A stretch of DNA of 58,303 bases, taken from Mesostigma viride (taxonomy: Eukaryota; Streptophyta; Mesostigmatophyceae; Mesostigmatales; Mesostigmataceae). This document shows positions 19,368 through 30,028 of this stretch, one piece after another. Under the pieces are notes generated by a model. That model made no database searches. It saw only the letters and a list, made by a program, of their open reading frames with translations, and was not told where the DNA came from. The position numbers and the translations under genes are program-made. Each line of letters starts with the position of its first letter. The first letter of the stretch is position 1. The stretch is from positions 1 to 58,303 of the forward strand of contig RPFO01000803.1 of the NCBI GenBank assembly GCA_009746045.1, read 5' to 3'.

Positions 19368-21062
19368 AATGTTTTTCAAGTCTAACGGCCGTTGGCTCAC
19401 AACCCCCCTGTGGGAAGGGTGGATGCCTTACGAACCATTCAACCACATCTTTATGCTCAGCTAGATTTTTGGAGGCCTTTCTTGGAAGGCACATGGTAAT
19501 AACCATTACTAAGCTGCATGAAAGACAGATCCTGCCTTACTGCCACCAAATGAAAAGAATGAAATGCACATGATAATGTTTTTCCAATTCCAACGGCCGT
19601 TGGCTCACAACCCCCCTGTGGGAAGGGTGGATGCCTTACGAACCAGTCAAGCCCCATCTTTATGCTCAGCTAGATTTTTTGGAGGCCTTTCTAGGAGAAA
19701 AATGGTAAATAGCCACCACTAAGCTGCATAAAAGACACATCCTGCCTTACTGCCACCAAATGAAACGAATGAAATGCACATGGTAATGTTTTTCAAGTCT
19801 AACGGCCGTTGGCTCACAACCCCCCTGTGGGAAGGGTGGATGCCTTACGAACCATCCAACCACATCTTTATGCTCAGCTAGATTTTTGGAGGCCTTTCTT
19901 GGAAGGCACATGGTAATAACCATCACTAAGCTGCATGAAAGACACATCCTGCCTTACTGCCACCAAATGAAAAGAATGAAATGCACATGATAATGTTTTT
20001 CCAATTCCAACGGCCGTTGGCTCACAACCCCCCTGTGGGAAGGGTGGATGCCTTACGAACCAGTCAAGCCCCATCTTTATGCTCAGCTAGATTTTTTGGA
20101 GGCCTTTCTAGGAGAAAAATGGTAAATAGCCACCACTAAGCTGCATAAAAGACACATCCTGCCTTATTGCCACCCAATTAAACGAATGAAATGCACATGG
20201 TAATGTTTTTCGAGTCCAACGGCCGTTGGCTCACAACCCCCCTGTGGGAAGGGTGGATGCCTTACGAACCATTCAACCACATCTTTATGCTCAGCTAGAT
20301 TTTTGGAGGCCTTTCTTGGAAGAAAAATGGTAATAACAATCACTAAGCTGCATGAAAGACACATCCTGCATTATTGCCACCAAATGAAACGAATGAAATG
20401 CACATTTTATTGTTTTTCCAATTCCAACGGCCGTTTGCTCACAACCCCCCTGTGGGAAGGGTGGATGCCTTATGAACCATTCAACCACATCTTTATGCTC
20501 AGCTAGATTTTTGGAGGCCTTTCTTGGAAGAAAAATGGTAATAGCCACCACAAAGCTGAATGAAAGATACATCCTGGCTGATTGCCAACCCACTCAAAGG
20601 AATGAAATGCACATGTCCAACGGCCGTTGGCTCACAACCCCCCTCTGGGAAGGGTGGATGCCTTACGAACCATTCAACCACATCTTTATGCTCAGCTAGA
20701 TTTTTGGAGGCCTTTCTTGGAAGAAAAATGGTAAATAGCCATCACTAAGCTGCATGAAAGACACATCCTGCCTTATTGCCACCCAATGAAACGAATGAAA
20801 TGCACATGATAATGTTTTTCCAATTCCAACGGCCGTTGGCTCACAACCCCCCTCTGGGAAGGGTGGATGCCTTACGAACCAGTGAAGCCCATGTTTATGC
20901 TCAGCTAGATTTTTTGGAGGCCTTTCTTGGAAGAAAAATGGTAATAGCCACCACTAAGCTGCATGAAAGACACATCCTGGCTGCTTGCCACCCTATCAAA
21001 CGAATAAAAAGCATATGATAATGTTTTTCCAATTCCAACGGCCGTTGGCTCACAACCCCCTT
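19368..21062. repeat. Tandem array of about 209-bp units, each with one palindrome
   Basis: Nine copies of the palindrome or a one-base variant recur about every 190-210 bp, each followed by GCTCACAACCCCCC, GGGAAGGGTGGATGCCTTA, CTTTATGCTCAGCTAGATTT and AGCTGCATGAAAGACACAT. The first units form a dimer pattern (period about 417 bp, CAAGTCTAACGG type alternating with CAATTCCAACGG type). Short frames in it are not convincing genes. Confidence 0.9.
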
Positions 21063-21440
21063 CGGGTAGAGGCCTTACGGACCAGTCAGAAAGTGTCCAC
21101 CAAGCTGTTCCCCCCACACCCACAGTTGTCCTTGTCCACATACCTTTCCAGTACAGTTGTCCTCAGCTTCTCAGCAACGGGCGACTCCTCTCCTTTCTGC
21201 CTTGACAGATATCACATAAACAAAACACGATCACGAGAGCATCAGGATTGTTAGAGGTTTCCTCCATCGCAAAACCGTAAGATACACACACCTCAAAAAC
21301 CAACTTTCTTGTCCTCCCAAATAACATATGTTTTTAAATGTAAAATAAATCACATTCATATTCTGTCACTTGATTTAACCACACAAATTTTCAGGTCCAA
21401 CGCCCGTTGGCATTACGCCTCTTCCCGGTAAAAGAGTATT
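21063..21440. other. Intergenic, no gene seen
   Basis: Follows the 209-bp array. One mutated palindrome (CCAACGCCCGTTGG) lies near 21399-21412. No coding region identified. Confidence 0.4.
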
Positions 21441-21649
21441 TATTGCTCCAACCCCACAAAAAACTCGTTCCGGACCTGATCGAAGCGAAGAGCACTGGCA
21501 GGGATCGGAGTCGAGCCAGATTTGTGTGCGGAACATGATGGCTGGCCTACCTCACTCCCCAACATCAATGTGGACCTGGGTTCGAACCCTGTCAGTGCTA
21601 TTCGCTTCGAACAGTTCCGGAACGAGTTTTTTGTGGGTGTGGAGCAATA
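21441..21649. repeat. Foldback element: 63-bp inverted arms around an 83-bp loop
   Basis: The left arm (21441-21503, starting TATTGCTCCAACCCCACAAA) and the reverse complement of the right arm (21587-21649) match at about 57 of 63 positions. The loop holds a perfect tRNA B-box-like word, GGTTCGAACCC, overlapping the right arm start. Such a structure suits a foldback or MITE-like element, or a structured transcript. No target-site duplication is obvious. Confidence 0.85.
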
Positions 21650-22040
21650 ATGTCGACATTTTCAGTCTGTTCAGCCTAAAAAAATCACAAGCAGATGCGA
21701 CGGCCCCTCCATTAAACAAATTATCCACCACTGTTGCGCTACACTAGCAATGTTTGTCAAGGTCCAACGCATCAAATAAATCACAACCATTGGTCACTCC
21801 ATTTAACAAAATACCCACAACTTTTTAACCACACTAGAAATGTTTTTTGAGGTCCAACGGCCGTTGGAATCCAAAAAATGCCGAATTCATGTCAAATTTA
21901 TATATATGTGACAGTTGACAGAATTCGAGATAATTAAATTATCAAAGCCAGCTTTAGCCATCAGCCTTACCCATCAGCAAAAATTGGCGAATTTCATTCA
22001 ATATTAGAATTCAAAATTTATTAATGAAATTTATGTTTCA
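21650..22040. other. Intergenic, 3' side of the F-box-like gene
   Basis: AT-rich, with one palindrome copy near 21856-21869. Several AT-rich words just past the stop of the F-box-like gene could serve as its 3' end. No gene seen. Confidence 0.4.
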
Positions 22041-22946
22041 TCATTCAACCTCTTCAGAATCCTCATCCAAACACAACATCATGTCCCCTTTCCACTTGTA
22101 CATACTACTCTCGGCCAAATACAGCAAGCGTGCCTTCTTCCCCCCAAAAAACTTGAGATAATCCGGTGTGAAGATTGTTCCGCTGAGGACCTGCATAGCT
22201 AACTCCACCAAAACGCTTGCCATATCCTCCTCCCTACACCTCCTCTCTAATAAGGCCTTCATGTCTGCGTTCTCATCAAATCCCATGATCAGAACTGCAC
22301 ATGCCATTCCTCCCCCCTCCAGAGGCAGCCCCTCCAAAAGCTTCACCCATTCTGCCTCCCTACGCGCTCTCCTCCCCGGAGGAAAAAAAATGTCCTCATC
22401 CGGGTCATAAGGAGTATCGCAGAACCAGAAAATGCTCCGTAACCCCCATAGTTCATAATTATCGTACAAGTCATCCATTTCCTTTCCCAATTGGCGTAAG
22501 CGAGCTGTCCACCCCCTCCAATTCCTCTCCAACACACGTCTCCTCTCAGCACGCTCGGACCTGAACAACCCTCCCATCGTCCTTGCTCGTGCATGTCCCT
22601 CTGGTGCTGGCTGGCGTCCTAACACCTCCTCAACTTCTTCACAATATACCTTAAAATACATTCCCCTTGTGACGAGTGTGTAGGGGGTGATATCAGCGCT
22701 TGCACACTTTACTTGCCCGCCATACAATTCTCGGAAAAGAGACTCAGTTATCAATGTACGAGGACCATCCCCGAATGCGTCCACGAACCCAGAAATTAAC
22801 TTAAAGCTGAATTGGGGTTCATACCTCCCCGACACCGCTTCCCTAGCCCCTCTACAAACTGCTTCAAAGCGGGCTACGTCGGGCGCCTCCATAAAAGCTG
22901 CGACTTCGGTCCAAATTTCCCACGGCAGTGAGATATCCCCTTCCAT
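22041..22946 (-). CDS. F-box-like protein, 301 aa
   Basis: The start MEGDISLPWEIW (22946) is chosen because an F-box-like motif follows immediately: LPWEIWTEVAAFMEAPDVAR then FEAVCRGAREAV, the usual L-P-x-E-I ... D ... R ... V-C-R pattern at residues 5-40. F-boxes classically bind Skp1 in SCF ubiquitin ligases. The remaining 260 residues show no kelch, LRR or WD repeat; they are mixed helical with an acidic C-terminus (LCLDEDSEEVE). The frame is open further upstream, with an acceptor-like ATGTGCAG at about 22970 just before, so a 5' intron is possible. The substrate is unknown. The motif is only moderately strong, so F-box-like is the safer name. Confidence 0.55.
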   Translation of the reverse strand: MEGDISLPWEIWTEVAAFMEAPDVARFEAVCRGAREAVSGRYEPQFSFKLISGFVDAFGDGPRTLITESLFRELYGGQVKCASADITPYTLVTRGMYFKVYCEEVEEVLGRQPAPEGHARARTMGGLFRSERAERRRVLERNWRGWTARLRQLGKEMDDLYDNYELWGLRSIFWFCDTPYDPDEDIFFPPGRRARREAEWVKLLEGLPLEGGGMACAVLIMGFDENADMKALLERRCREEDMASVLVELAMQVLSGTIFTPDYLKFFGGKKARLLYLAESSMYKWKGDMMLCLDEDSEEVE

Positions 22947-23066
22947 TATCGGCCCCGACGTCAAACTTGTCCCCTCTGCACATAACATACATCGACGTCC
23001 ATCCTTAAAAAAAATGAGGTTTTGTCGGAAAGAAAATATGCAAACGTTAGGCGAGGTTTCCAATCC

Positions 23067-23349
23067 CTAACGGCCGTTGGGTCACTAATTGTTGTTTAAC
23101 CCACTACAGTCGCATGAGAGAAAACGAAAGTCAATTTTATTCCAATTTCAAAGTGAAAGGAGAATTCACTATTACACCATTTTACAACACAAATCAGGTC
23201 AATTTTATTCCAATTTCAAAGTGAAAAGAGAATTCACCATTACACCATTTTACAACACAAATCAGGACTACATACACAAATTTCAAACCCAAAATGCGTC
23301 CAGTTTTCCAGCCTCAAAAGCAAATTATTACTCTACATTTCCAGTTTTT
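23067..23349. repeat. Palindrome copy and a 68-bp tandem duplication
   Basis: CTAACGGCCGTTGGG lies at the left. Two copies of a 68-bp unit (23131-23198 and 23199-23266, starting TCAATTTTATTCCAATTTCA) differ at a few positions. The region lies between the upstream end of the F-box-like gene and the 3' end of the MYND gene. Confidence 0.8.
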
Positions 23350-24126
23350 CTATGAGGAAGAACCGTAGTAGAAGGTGAAGGAGAAGTCAACCTCAGAGAA
23401 GTCGACCTCGGTTCCATCCAGTATGGTCGTCCTGTTTACCCCCCTTATCACCCCTGCCAGCCCCTCCCTTGCTTGCCTCAGACGTTCGCATCTATCCTTA
23501 TGCCTACTCCAGTCAGCACGCTGGCACTCCTCACTGCAATATCTGGCATCCCTACATCCTCTACACCACTTCTGAGGGCCTGTGTCGCACCCACACCCCT
23601 CCTTGGAGCAATTTCGCATACCACGCATGGGAGCCCCATCCCTCACGATCGGGTCAGAGAGCAAGAAAAAGTTCATGTTGAGGGGTACTTCTGCCCCTAC
23701 ACACGCATCAGCCCTCACGCGCAGGGAAGACGTAACATTCGGGTAAAATGCGCGCCCGTAGGTGCACCCAAGCTGAGCCCCTTCCTCTTCCCCCAACTCT
23801 ATCTTTGGCCCCTTTGTAATGAACGACACCAAAAGGCGGAACTCCCTCGTTGGGTCTATTGGCGCTCTTAGATCCATCTGTGGTACGAAAAAACCCTCTT
23901 GAATACAGAAGTTCATATCAGCTAGCTGGGCGTACATAACCCTCTCCATTTGGCTGAACGAATCAAACGCCAATAAAACGGCCAAGTGGCGGCCTGTCTT
24001 CTCCTGCGCGACACGAACTTCCTCGAATATGACACGCGACAGAAAGCGAACTTGTTTGTAAACGTTTTGAAGGACGCTTCCGTAGACTTCATTCACGATC
24101 TCGGACTCATTCGCGATCTCGGCCAT
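23350..24126 (-). CDS. MYND zinc-finger protein, 258 aa, intact
   Basis: The start MAEIANESEI (24126) matches the paralogue's start. Residues 1-160 are a domain shared with the gene at 18537-19327 (RHLAVLLAFDSFSQMERVMY; FRLLVSFITKG). A MYND finger occupies about residues 173-213: CSKEGCGC, CRGCRDARYCSEECQRADW, H and C in order. MYND fingers are known to mediate protein-protein contact, often in transcriptional regulators. The tail (TEVDFSEVDFSFTFYYG) is conserved in pattern with the paralogue. The N-terminal domain is not one I recognise. It is on the same strand as all neighbours. The two copies are about 4 kb apart, with the F-box-like gene and the 209-bp repeats between them. Confidence 0.85.
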   Translation of the reverse strand: MAEIANESEIVNEVYGSVLQNVYKQVRFLSRVIFEEVRVAQEKTGRHLAVLLAFDSFSQMERVMYAQLADMNFCIQEGFFVPQMDLRAPIDPTREFRLLVSFITKGPKIELGEEEGAQLGCTYGRAFYPNVTSSLRVRADACVGAEVPLNMNFFLLSDPIVRDGAPMRGMRNCSKEGCGCDTGPQKWCRGCRDARYCSEECQRADWSRHKDRCERLRQAREGLAGVIRGVNRTTILDGTEVDFSEVDFSFTFYYGSSS

Positions 24127-24306
24127 CTTTTTCAGGGAAAAAACGAACAAAAAGATTTACATCGCGGCCAAAAAAACGCGTTTTCCCATTAGTGTGTTTG
24201 CCTAATTTATTGTAATCATTCATTTTTAAAACAGTCAGGTCCTTCACAACCTCAGAAAATGATTTCATTAAATTGGCATATACATTTAAAAACATCTTAG
24301 GTCGCA

Positions 24307-24561
24307 CTACTTTTTGCGTTTCAGTTTACGTTTGTTTCCCGGTTGAATAAAGTTGACACCATCCCCTTCATCGTCGGAAATTAAGGCCGGCATTTCGTCC
24401 ACTTCAGCTTGTACATCATCTTTTTTCATCACAACCATGGCTGGAATTGAATCCCAAAATTTCTCAATCGCTCTAACAACTTCGGCTGGCAGTTTTTTGG
24501 CCCCCCGTTCAACTGCCTCTCTCTCCTGGTTCGACACCGAAACGTCCTTGTCTTTCTCCAT
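24307..24561 (-). CDS. Small charged protein, 84 aa, unknown
   Basis: The start MEKDKDVSVSN (24561) is the best ATG. The protein has a helical middle (PAEVVRAIEKFWDSIP), an acidic stretch (ALISDDEGDG) and a strongly basic end (NKRKLKRKK) that could act as a nuclear localisation signal. It is on the same strand as the MYND gene downstream. No family seen; it may be only the last exon of a longer gene. Confidence 0.45.
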   Translation of the reverse strand: MEKDKDVSVSNQEREAVERGAKKLPAEVVRAIEKFWDSIPAMVVMKKDDVQAEVDEMPALISDDEGDGVNFIQPGNKRKLKRKK

Positions 24562-24600
24562 TGAAAAAAACTGCACGTGAAGCACAACTGGCACAACCAA

Positions 24601-25140
24601 TGTAAGTAAACCTAGTAACTTCAGGGGCGGATTAATTCATCAGCCGGAGTACAATTTTATTTTACAACGCCAACGGCCGTTGGCATTACAGCAATGAAGT
24701 TAAGATAAAAACGTCGTAATGCAACGGCTGATAAAACTGGCGTATAATCAATAACGCAAAAAAAATTGGCAAGAACTTTTTTTTGGAGGTCCAACGGCCG
24801 TTGGCATCACGTAAATCACAACAGCAATGATGGAAACTGATTTTGCAAGTCCAACGGCCGTTGGCATCAAGAAAATCAGAAGAGGGAGCGACTGCCCAAA
24901 AAACGCATAATAATAAAACAAGTACCTTGCAGGTGGTTGACAGACGCGAATCTTGTGTGGCGACGTGGAATCTGCAAGGAATGCGCAAAAACGTTGCAAT
25001 CAGAATTACAAGGATTACATATTTTCCACATTTAGTTTTTCAGGTCCAACGGCCGTTGGCATGAGATTAATAAGAATACCACTACATGCGTGTGAGAAAA
25101 TTGTGCCGGGTGACAGAATTAAATCCAAGTTGCCCAGCAG
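24601..25140. other. Intergenic with four dispersed palindromes
   Basis: Intact CCAACGGCCGTTGG copies occur near 24670, 24790, 24850 and 25045, each in a different local context, three followed by CATCA or CATTA. No coding region found. Confidence 0.6.
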
Positions 25141-25813
25141 GTGGGAGGGAGGGAGGGAGGGAGGGAGGGAGGGAAGGAGGGAGGAGGGAGGAGGGAGGGA
25201 GGGAGGGAGGGAGGGAGGGAGGGAGGGAGGGAGGGAGGGAGGGAGGAGGGAGGGAAGGAGGGAAGGAGGGAAGGAGGGAAGGAGGGAAGGAGGGAAGGAG
25301 GGAAGGAGGGAAGGAGGGAAGGAGGGAAGGAGGGAAGGAGGGAAGGAGGAGGAGGGAAGGAGGGAAACAAGGAAGGAAGGAGGGAAGGAGGGAAGGAGGT
25401 AAATTAATTAACGGAAGGGAAGGAGGGAAGGAGGGAAGGAGGGAAGGAGGGAAGGAGGGAAGGAGGGAAGGAGGGAAGGAGGGAAGGAGGGAAGGAGGGA
25501 AGGAGGGAAGGAGGGAAGGAGGGAAGGAGGGAAGGAGGGAAGGAGGGAAGGAGGGAAGGAGGGAAGGAGGGAAGGAGGGAAGGAGGGAAGGAGGGAAGGA
25601 GGGAAGGAGGGAAGGAGGGAAGGAGGGAAACAAGGAAGGAAGGAGGGAAGGAGGGAAGGAGGTAAATTAATTAACGGAAGGGAAGGAGGGAAGGAGGGAA
25701 GGAGGGAAGGAGGGAAGGAGGGAAGGAGGGAAGGAGGGAAGGAGGGAAGGAGGGAAGGAGGGAAGGAGGGAAGGAGGGAAGGAGGGAAGGAGGGAAGGAG
25801 GGAAGGAGGGAAG
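25141..25813. repeat. Polypurine octamer array (GGGAAGGA)n, 0.67 kb
   Basis: Almost pure purine on the plus strand. It begins as GGGA tetramers and continues as GGGAAGGA. It is interrupted twice (about 25395-25414 and 25661-25680) by the same TAAATTAATTAACGG word, preceded each time by AAACAAGGAAGGAAGG, which shows a higher-order duplication of about 265 bp. It runs straight into the 30-bp minisatellite. Confidence 0.95.
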
Positions 25814-27052
25814 TCATGGGGTGCTGGCATGCATGGATGGGTGTCATGGGGTGCTGGCATGCATGGATGGGTGTCATGGGGTGCTGGCATGCATGGATGG
25901 GTGTCATGGGGTGCTGGCATGCATGGATGGGTGTCATGGGGTGCTGGCATGCATGGATGGGTGTCATGGGGTGCTGGCATGCATGCATGGGTGTAGTGGG
26001 GTGCTGGCATGCGTGTATGGGTGTCATGGGGTGCTGGCATGCATGGATGGGTGTCATGGGGTGCTGGCATGCATGGATGGGTGTAGTGGGGTGCTGGCAT
26101 GCATGGATGGGTGTCATGGGGTGCTGGCATGCATGGATGGGTGTCATGGGGTGCTGGCATGCGTGGATGGGTGTAGTGGGGTGCTGGCATGCATGGATGG
26201 GTGTCATGGGGTGCTGGCATGCATGGATGGGTGTCATGGGGCGCTGGCATGTATGGATGGGTGTCATGGGGTGCTGGCATGCATGGATGGGTGTAATGGG
26301 GTGCTGGCATGCATGGATGGGTGTCATGGGGTGCTGGCATGCATGGATGGGTGTAGTGGGGCGCTGGCATGCATGGATGGGTGTCATGGGGTGCTGGCAT
26401 GCATGGATGGGTGTCATGGGGTGCTGGCATGCATGGATGGGTGTCATGGGGTGCTGGCATGCATGGATGGGTGTCATGGGGTGCTGGCATGCGTGGATGG
26501 GTGTCATGAGGTGCTGGCATGCATGGATGGGTGTCATGGGGTGCTGGCATGCATGGATGGGTGTCATGGGGTGCTGGTATGCGTGTATGGGTGTCATGGG
26601 GTGCTGGCATGCATGGATGGGTGTCATGGGGTGCTGGCATGCATGGATGGGTGTCATGGGGTGCTGGCATGCATGGATGGGTGTAATGGGGTGCTGGCAT
26701 GCATGGATGGGTGTAATGGGGCGCTGGCATGCGTGGATGGGTGTCATGGGGTGCTGGCATGCATGGATGGGTGTCATGGGGTGCTGGCATGCATGGATGG
26801 GTGTCATGGGGCGCTGGCATGTATGGATGGGTGTCATGGGGTGCTGGCATGCATGGATGGGTGTAATGGGGTGCTGGCATGCATGGATGGGTGTCATGGG
26901 GTGCTGGCATGCATGGATGGGTGTCATGGGGTGCTGGCATGCATGGATGGGTGTCATGGGGTGCTGGCATGCATGGATGGGTGTCATGGGGCGCTGGCAT
27001 GCGTGGATGGGTGTCATGGGGTGCTGGCATGCATGGATGGGTGTAGTGGGGT
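25814..27052. repeat. 30-bp minisatellite, array A (about 41 units)
   Basis: The unit includes GGGGTGCTGGCATGCATGGA followed by TGGGTGTCAT. Variants fall at fixed positions (CAT, TAA or TAG in one slot; GCATGGATG, GCGTGGATG or GTATGGATG in another). Because 30 is a multiple of three and most frames lack stops, long repeat-peptide frames appear on both strands; I do not regard these as genes. Confidence 0.95.
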
Positions 27053-27320
27053 GAACCATGAAAAAAAGCAACACACCACGCGTCGTACCTTTTTATAGAT
27101 GTTTCTTTTTTTTTATGGGGCCGGCCGGGGGCGGCGGTGGCGGCAAAACTGAAGCTAGTGACACCGCGCAGATGACGCCGTGAACATGTCGCGTTGTACC
27201 GTAGAAGATACGAACAAAAAACAAAACACGAAAAAAGAGAGGCGGACCGCATATGACAGGGACGAAAAAAAGTCAGACACAAAGCCTGTGTTATCTGGCA
27301 TGCATAAATACATGTGGTGT
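27053..27320. repeat. Inter-array spacer, copy 1
   Basis: A 268-bp spacer with GAACCATGAAAAAAAGC, an ACGCGTCGTACC word, GGGGCCGGCCGGGGGCGGC and AAACATGTCGCG-like text, ending in TAAATACATGTGGTGTGG. It recurs after each minisatellite array. Confidence 0.9.
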
Positions 27321-29272
27321 GGTGCTGGCATGCGTGGATGGGTGTCATGGGGTGCTGGCATGCATGGATGGGTGTCATGGGGTGCTGGCATGCATGGATG
27401 GGTGTCATGGGGCGCTGGCATGTATGGATGGGTGTCATGGGGTGCTGGCATGCATGGATGGGTGTAATGGGGTGCTGGCATGCATGGATGGGTGTCATGG
27501 GGTGCTGGCATGCATGGATGGGTGTCATGAGGTGCTGGCATGCATGGATGGGTGTCATGGGGTGCTGGCATGCATGGATGGGTGTCATGGGGTGCTGGTA
27601 TGCGTGGATGGGTGTCATGGGGTGCTGGCATGCATGGATGGGTGTCATGGGGTGCTGGCATGCATGGATGGGTGTCATGGGGCGCTGGCATGCATGGATG
27701 GGTGTCATGGGGTGCTGGCATGCATGGATGGGTGTAATGGGGTGCTGGCATGCATGGATGGGTGTAATGGGGCGCTGGCATGCGTGGATGGGTGTCATGG
27801 GGTGCTGGCATGCATGGATGGGTGTCATGGGGTGCTGGCATGCATGGATGGGTGTCATGGGGCGCTGGCATGTATGGATGGGTGTCATGGGGTGCTGGCA
27901 TGCATGGATGGGTGTAATGGGGTGCTGGCATGCATGGATGGGTGTCATGGGGTGCTGGCATGCATGGATGGGTGTCATGGGGTGCTGGCATGCATGGATG
28001 GGTGTCATGGGGTGCTGGCATGCATGGATGGGTGTCATGGGGTGCTGGCATGCATGGATGGGTGTAATGGGGTGCTGGCATGCATGGATGGGTGTAGTGG
28101 GGCGCTGGCATGCATGGATGGGTGTCATGGGGTGCTGGCATGCATGGATGGGTGTAATGGGGCGCTGGCATGCGTGGATGGGTGTAGTGGGGTGCTGGCA
28201 TGCGTGGATGGGTGTAGTGGGGTGCTGGCATGCATGGATGGGTGTCATGGGGTGCTGGCATGCATGGATGGGTGTCATGGGGCGCTGGCATGTATGGATG
28301 GGTGTCATGGGGTGCTGGCATGCATGGATGGGTGTCATGGGGTGCTGGCATGCATGGATGGGTGTCATGGGGTGCTGGCATGCATGGATGGGTGTCATGG
28401 GGTGCTGGCATGCATGGATGGGTGTAATGGGGTGCTGGCATGCATGGATGGGTGTCATGGGGTGCTGGCATGCATGGATGGGTGTCATGGGGTGCTGGCA
28501 TGCATGGATGGGTGTCATGGGGTGCTGGCATGCATGGATGGGTGTAGTGGGGCGCTGGCATGCATGGATGGGTGTCATGGGGTGCTGGCATGCATGGATG
28601 GGTGTCATGGGGTGCTGGCATGCATGGATGGGTGTCATGGGGTGCTGGCATGCATGGATGGGTGTCATGGGGTGCTGGCATGCATGGATGGGTGTCATGG
28701 GGCGCTGGCATGTATGGATGGGTGTCATGGGGTGCTGGCATGCATGGATGGGTGTAATGGGGCGCTGGCATGCGTGGATGGGTGTAGTGGGGTGCTGGCA
28801 TGCGTGGATGGGTGTAGTGGGGTGCTGGCATGCATGGATGGGTGTCATGGGGTGCTGGCATGCATGGATGGGTGTCATGGGGCGCTGGCATGTATGGATG
28901 GGTGTCATGGGGTGCTGGCATGCATGGATGGGTGTCATGGGGTGCTGGCATGCATGGATGGGTGTCATGGGGTGCTGGCATGCATGCATGGGTGTAGTGG
29001 GGTGCTGGCATGCGTGTATGGGTGTCATGGGGTGCTGGCATGCATGGATGGGTGTCATGGGGTGCTGGCATGCATGGATGGGTGTAGTGGGGTGCTGGCA
29101 TGCATGGATGGGTGTCATGGGGTGCTGGCATGCATGGATGGGTGTCATGGGGTGCTGGCATGCATGGATGGGTGTCATGGGGTGCTGGCATGCATGGATG
29201 GGTGTCATGGGGTGCTGGCATGCGTGGATGGGTGTCATGGGGTGCTGGCATGCATGGATGGGTGTAGTGGGG
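27321..29272. repeat. 30-bp minisatellite, array B (about 65 units)
   Basis: Same unit and variant slots as array A. Several multi-unit variant patterns are repeated within it and in arrays A and D, showing amplification in blocks. Confidence 0.95.
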
Positions 29273-29545
29273 TGAACCATGAAAAAAAGCACGCAACACA
29301 CCACGCGTCGTACCTTTTTATAGATGTTTCTTTTTTTTATGGGGCCGGCCGGGGGCGGCGGTGGCGGCAAAACTGAAGCTAGTGACACCGCGCAGATGAC
29401 GCCGTGAACATGTCGCGTTGTACCGTAGAAGATGCGAACAAAAAACAAAACACGAAAAAAGAGAGGCGGACCGCATATGACAGGGACGAAAAAAAGTCAG
29501 ACACAAAGCCTGTGTTATCTGGCATGCATAAATACATGTGGTGTG
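29273..29545. repeat. Inter-array spacer, copy 2
   Basis: Nearly identical to copy 1, with an added CACG (GCACGCAACACACC) near its left end. Confidence 0.9.
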
Positions 29546-29757
29546 GTGCTGGCATGCGTGGATGGGTGTCATGGGGTGCTGGCATGCATGGATGGGTGTC
29601 ATGGGGTGCTGGCATGCATGGATGGGTGTCATGGGGTGCTGGCATGCATGGATGGGTGTCATGGGGTGCTGGCATGCATGGATGGGTGTCATGGGGTGCT
29701 GGCATGCGTGGATGGGTGTCATGGGGTGCTGGCATGCATGGATGGATGTAGTGGGGT
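29546..29757. repeat. 30-bp minisatellite, array C (about 7 units)
   Basis: The shortest array, bounded by spacer copies 2 and 3. Its last unit has the variant GGATGGATGTAG also seen at the end of array D. Confidence 0.95.
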
Positions 29758-30028
29758 GAACCATGAAAAAAAGCACGCAACACACCACGCGTCGTACCTT
29801 TTTATAGATGTTTCTTTTTTTTATGGGGCCGGCCGGGGGCGGCGGTGGCGGCAAAACTGAAGCTAGTGACACCGCGCAGATGACGCCGTGAACATGTCGC
29901 GTTGTACCGTAGAAGATGCGAACAAAAAACAAAACACGAAAAAAGAGAGGCGGACCGCATATGACAGGGACGAAAAAAAGTCAGACACAAAGCCTGTGTT
30001 ATCTGGCATGCATAAATACATGTGGTGT
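29758..30028. repeat. Inter-array spacer, copy 3
   Basis: Near-identical to spacer copy 2. Confidence 0.9.

Noticed and set aside
19457-20593. Small 66-100 codon frames repeated in the 209-bp units
   Set aside because: They span the palindrome and unit borders, vary by frameshift between units and have no protein-like composition.
807-24600. Endogenous giant-virus region (one-strand gene row with MYND and F-box-like proteins)
   Set aside because: No capsid, DNA polymerase, packaging ATPase or other viral hallmark is present, and several genes have introns.
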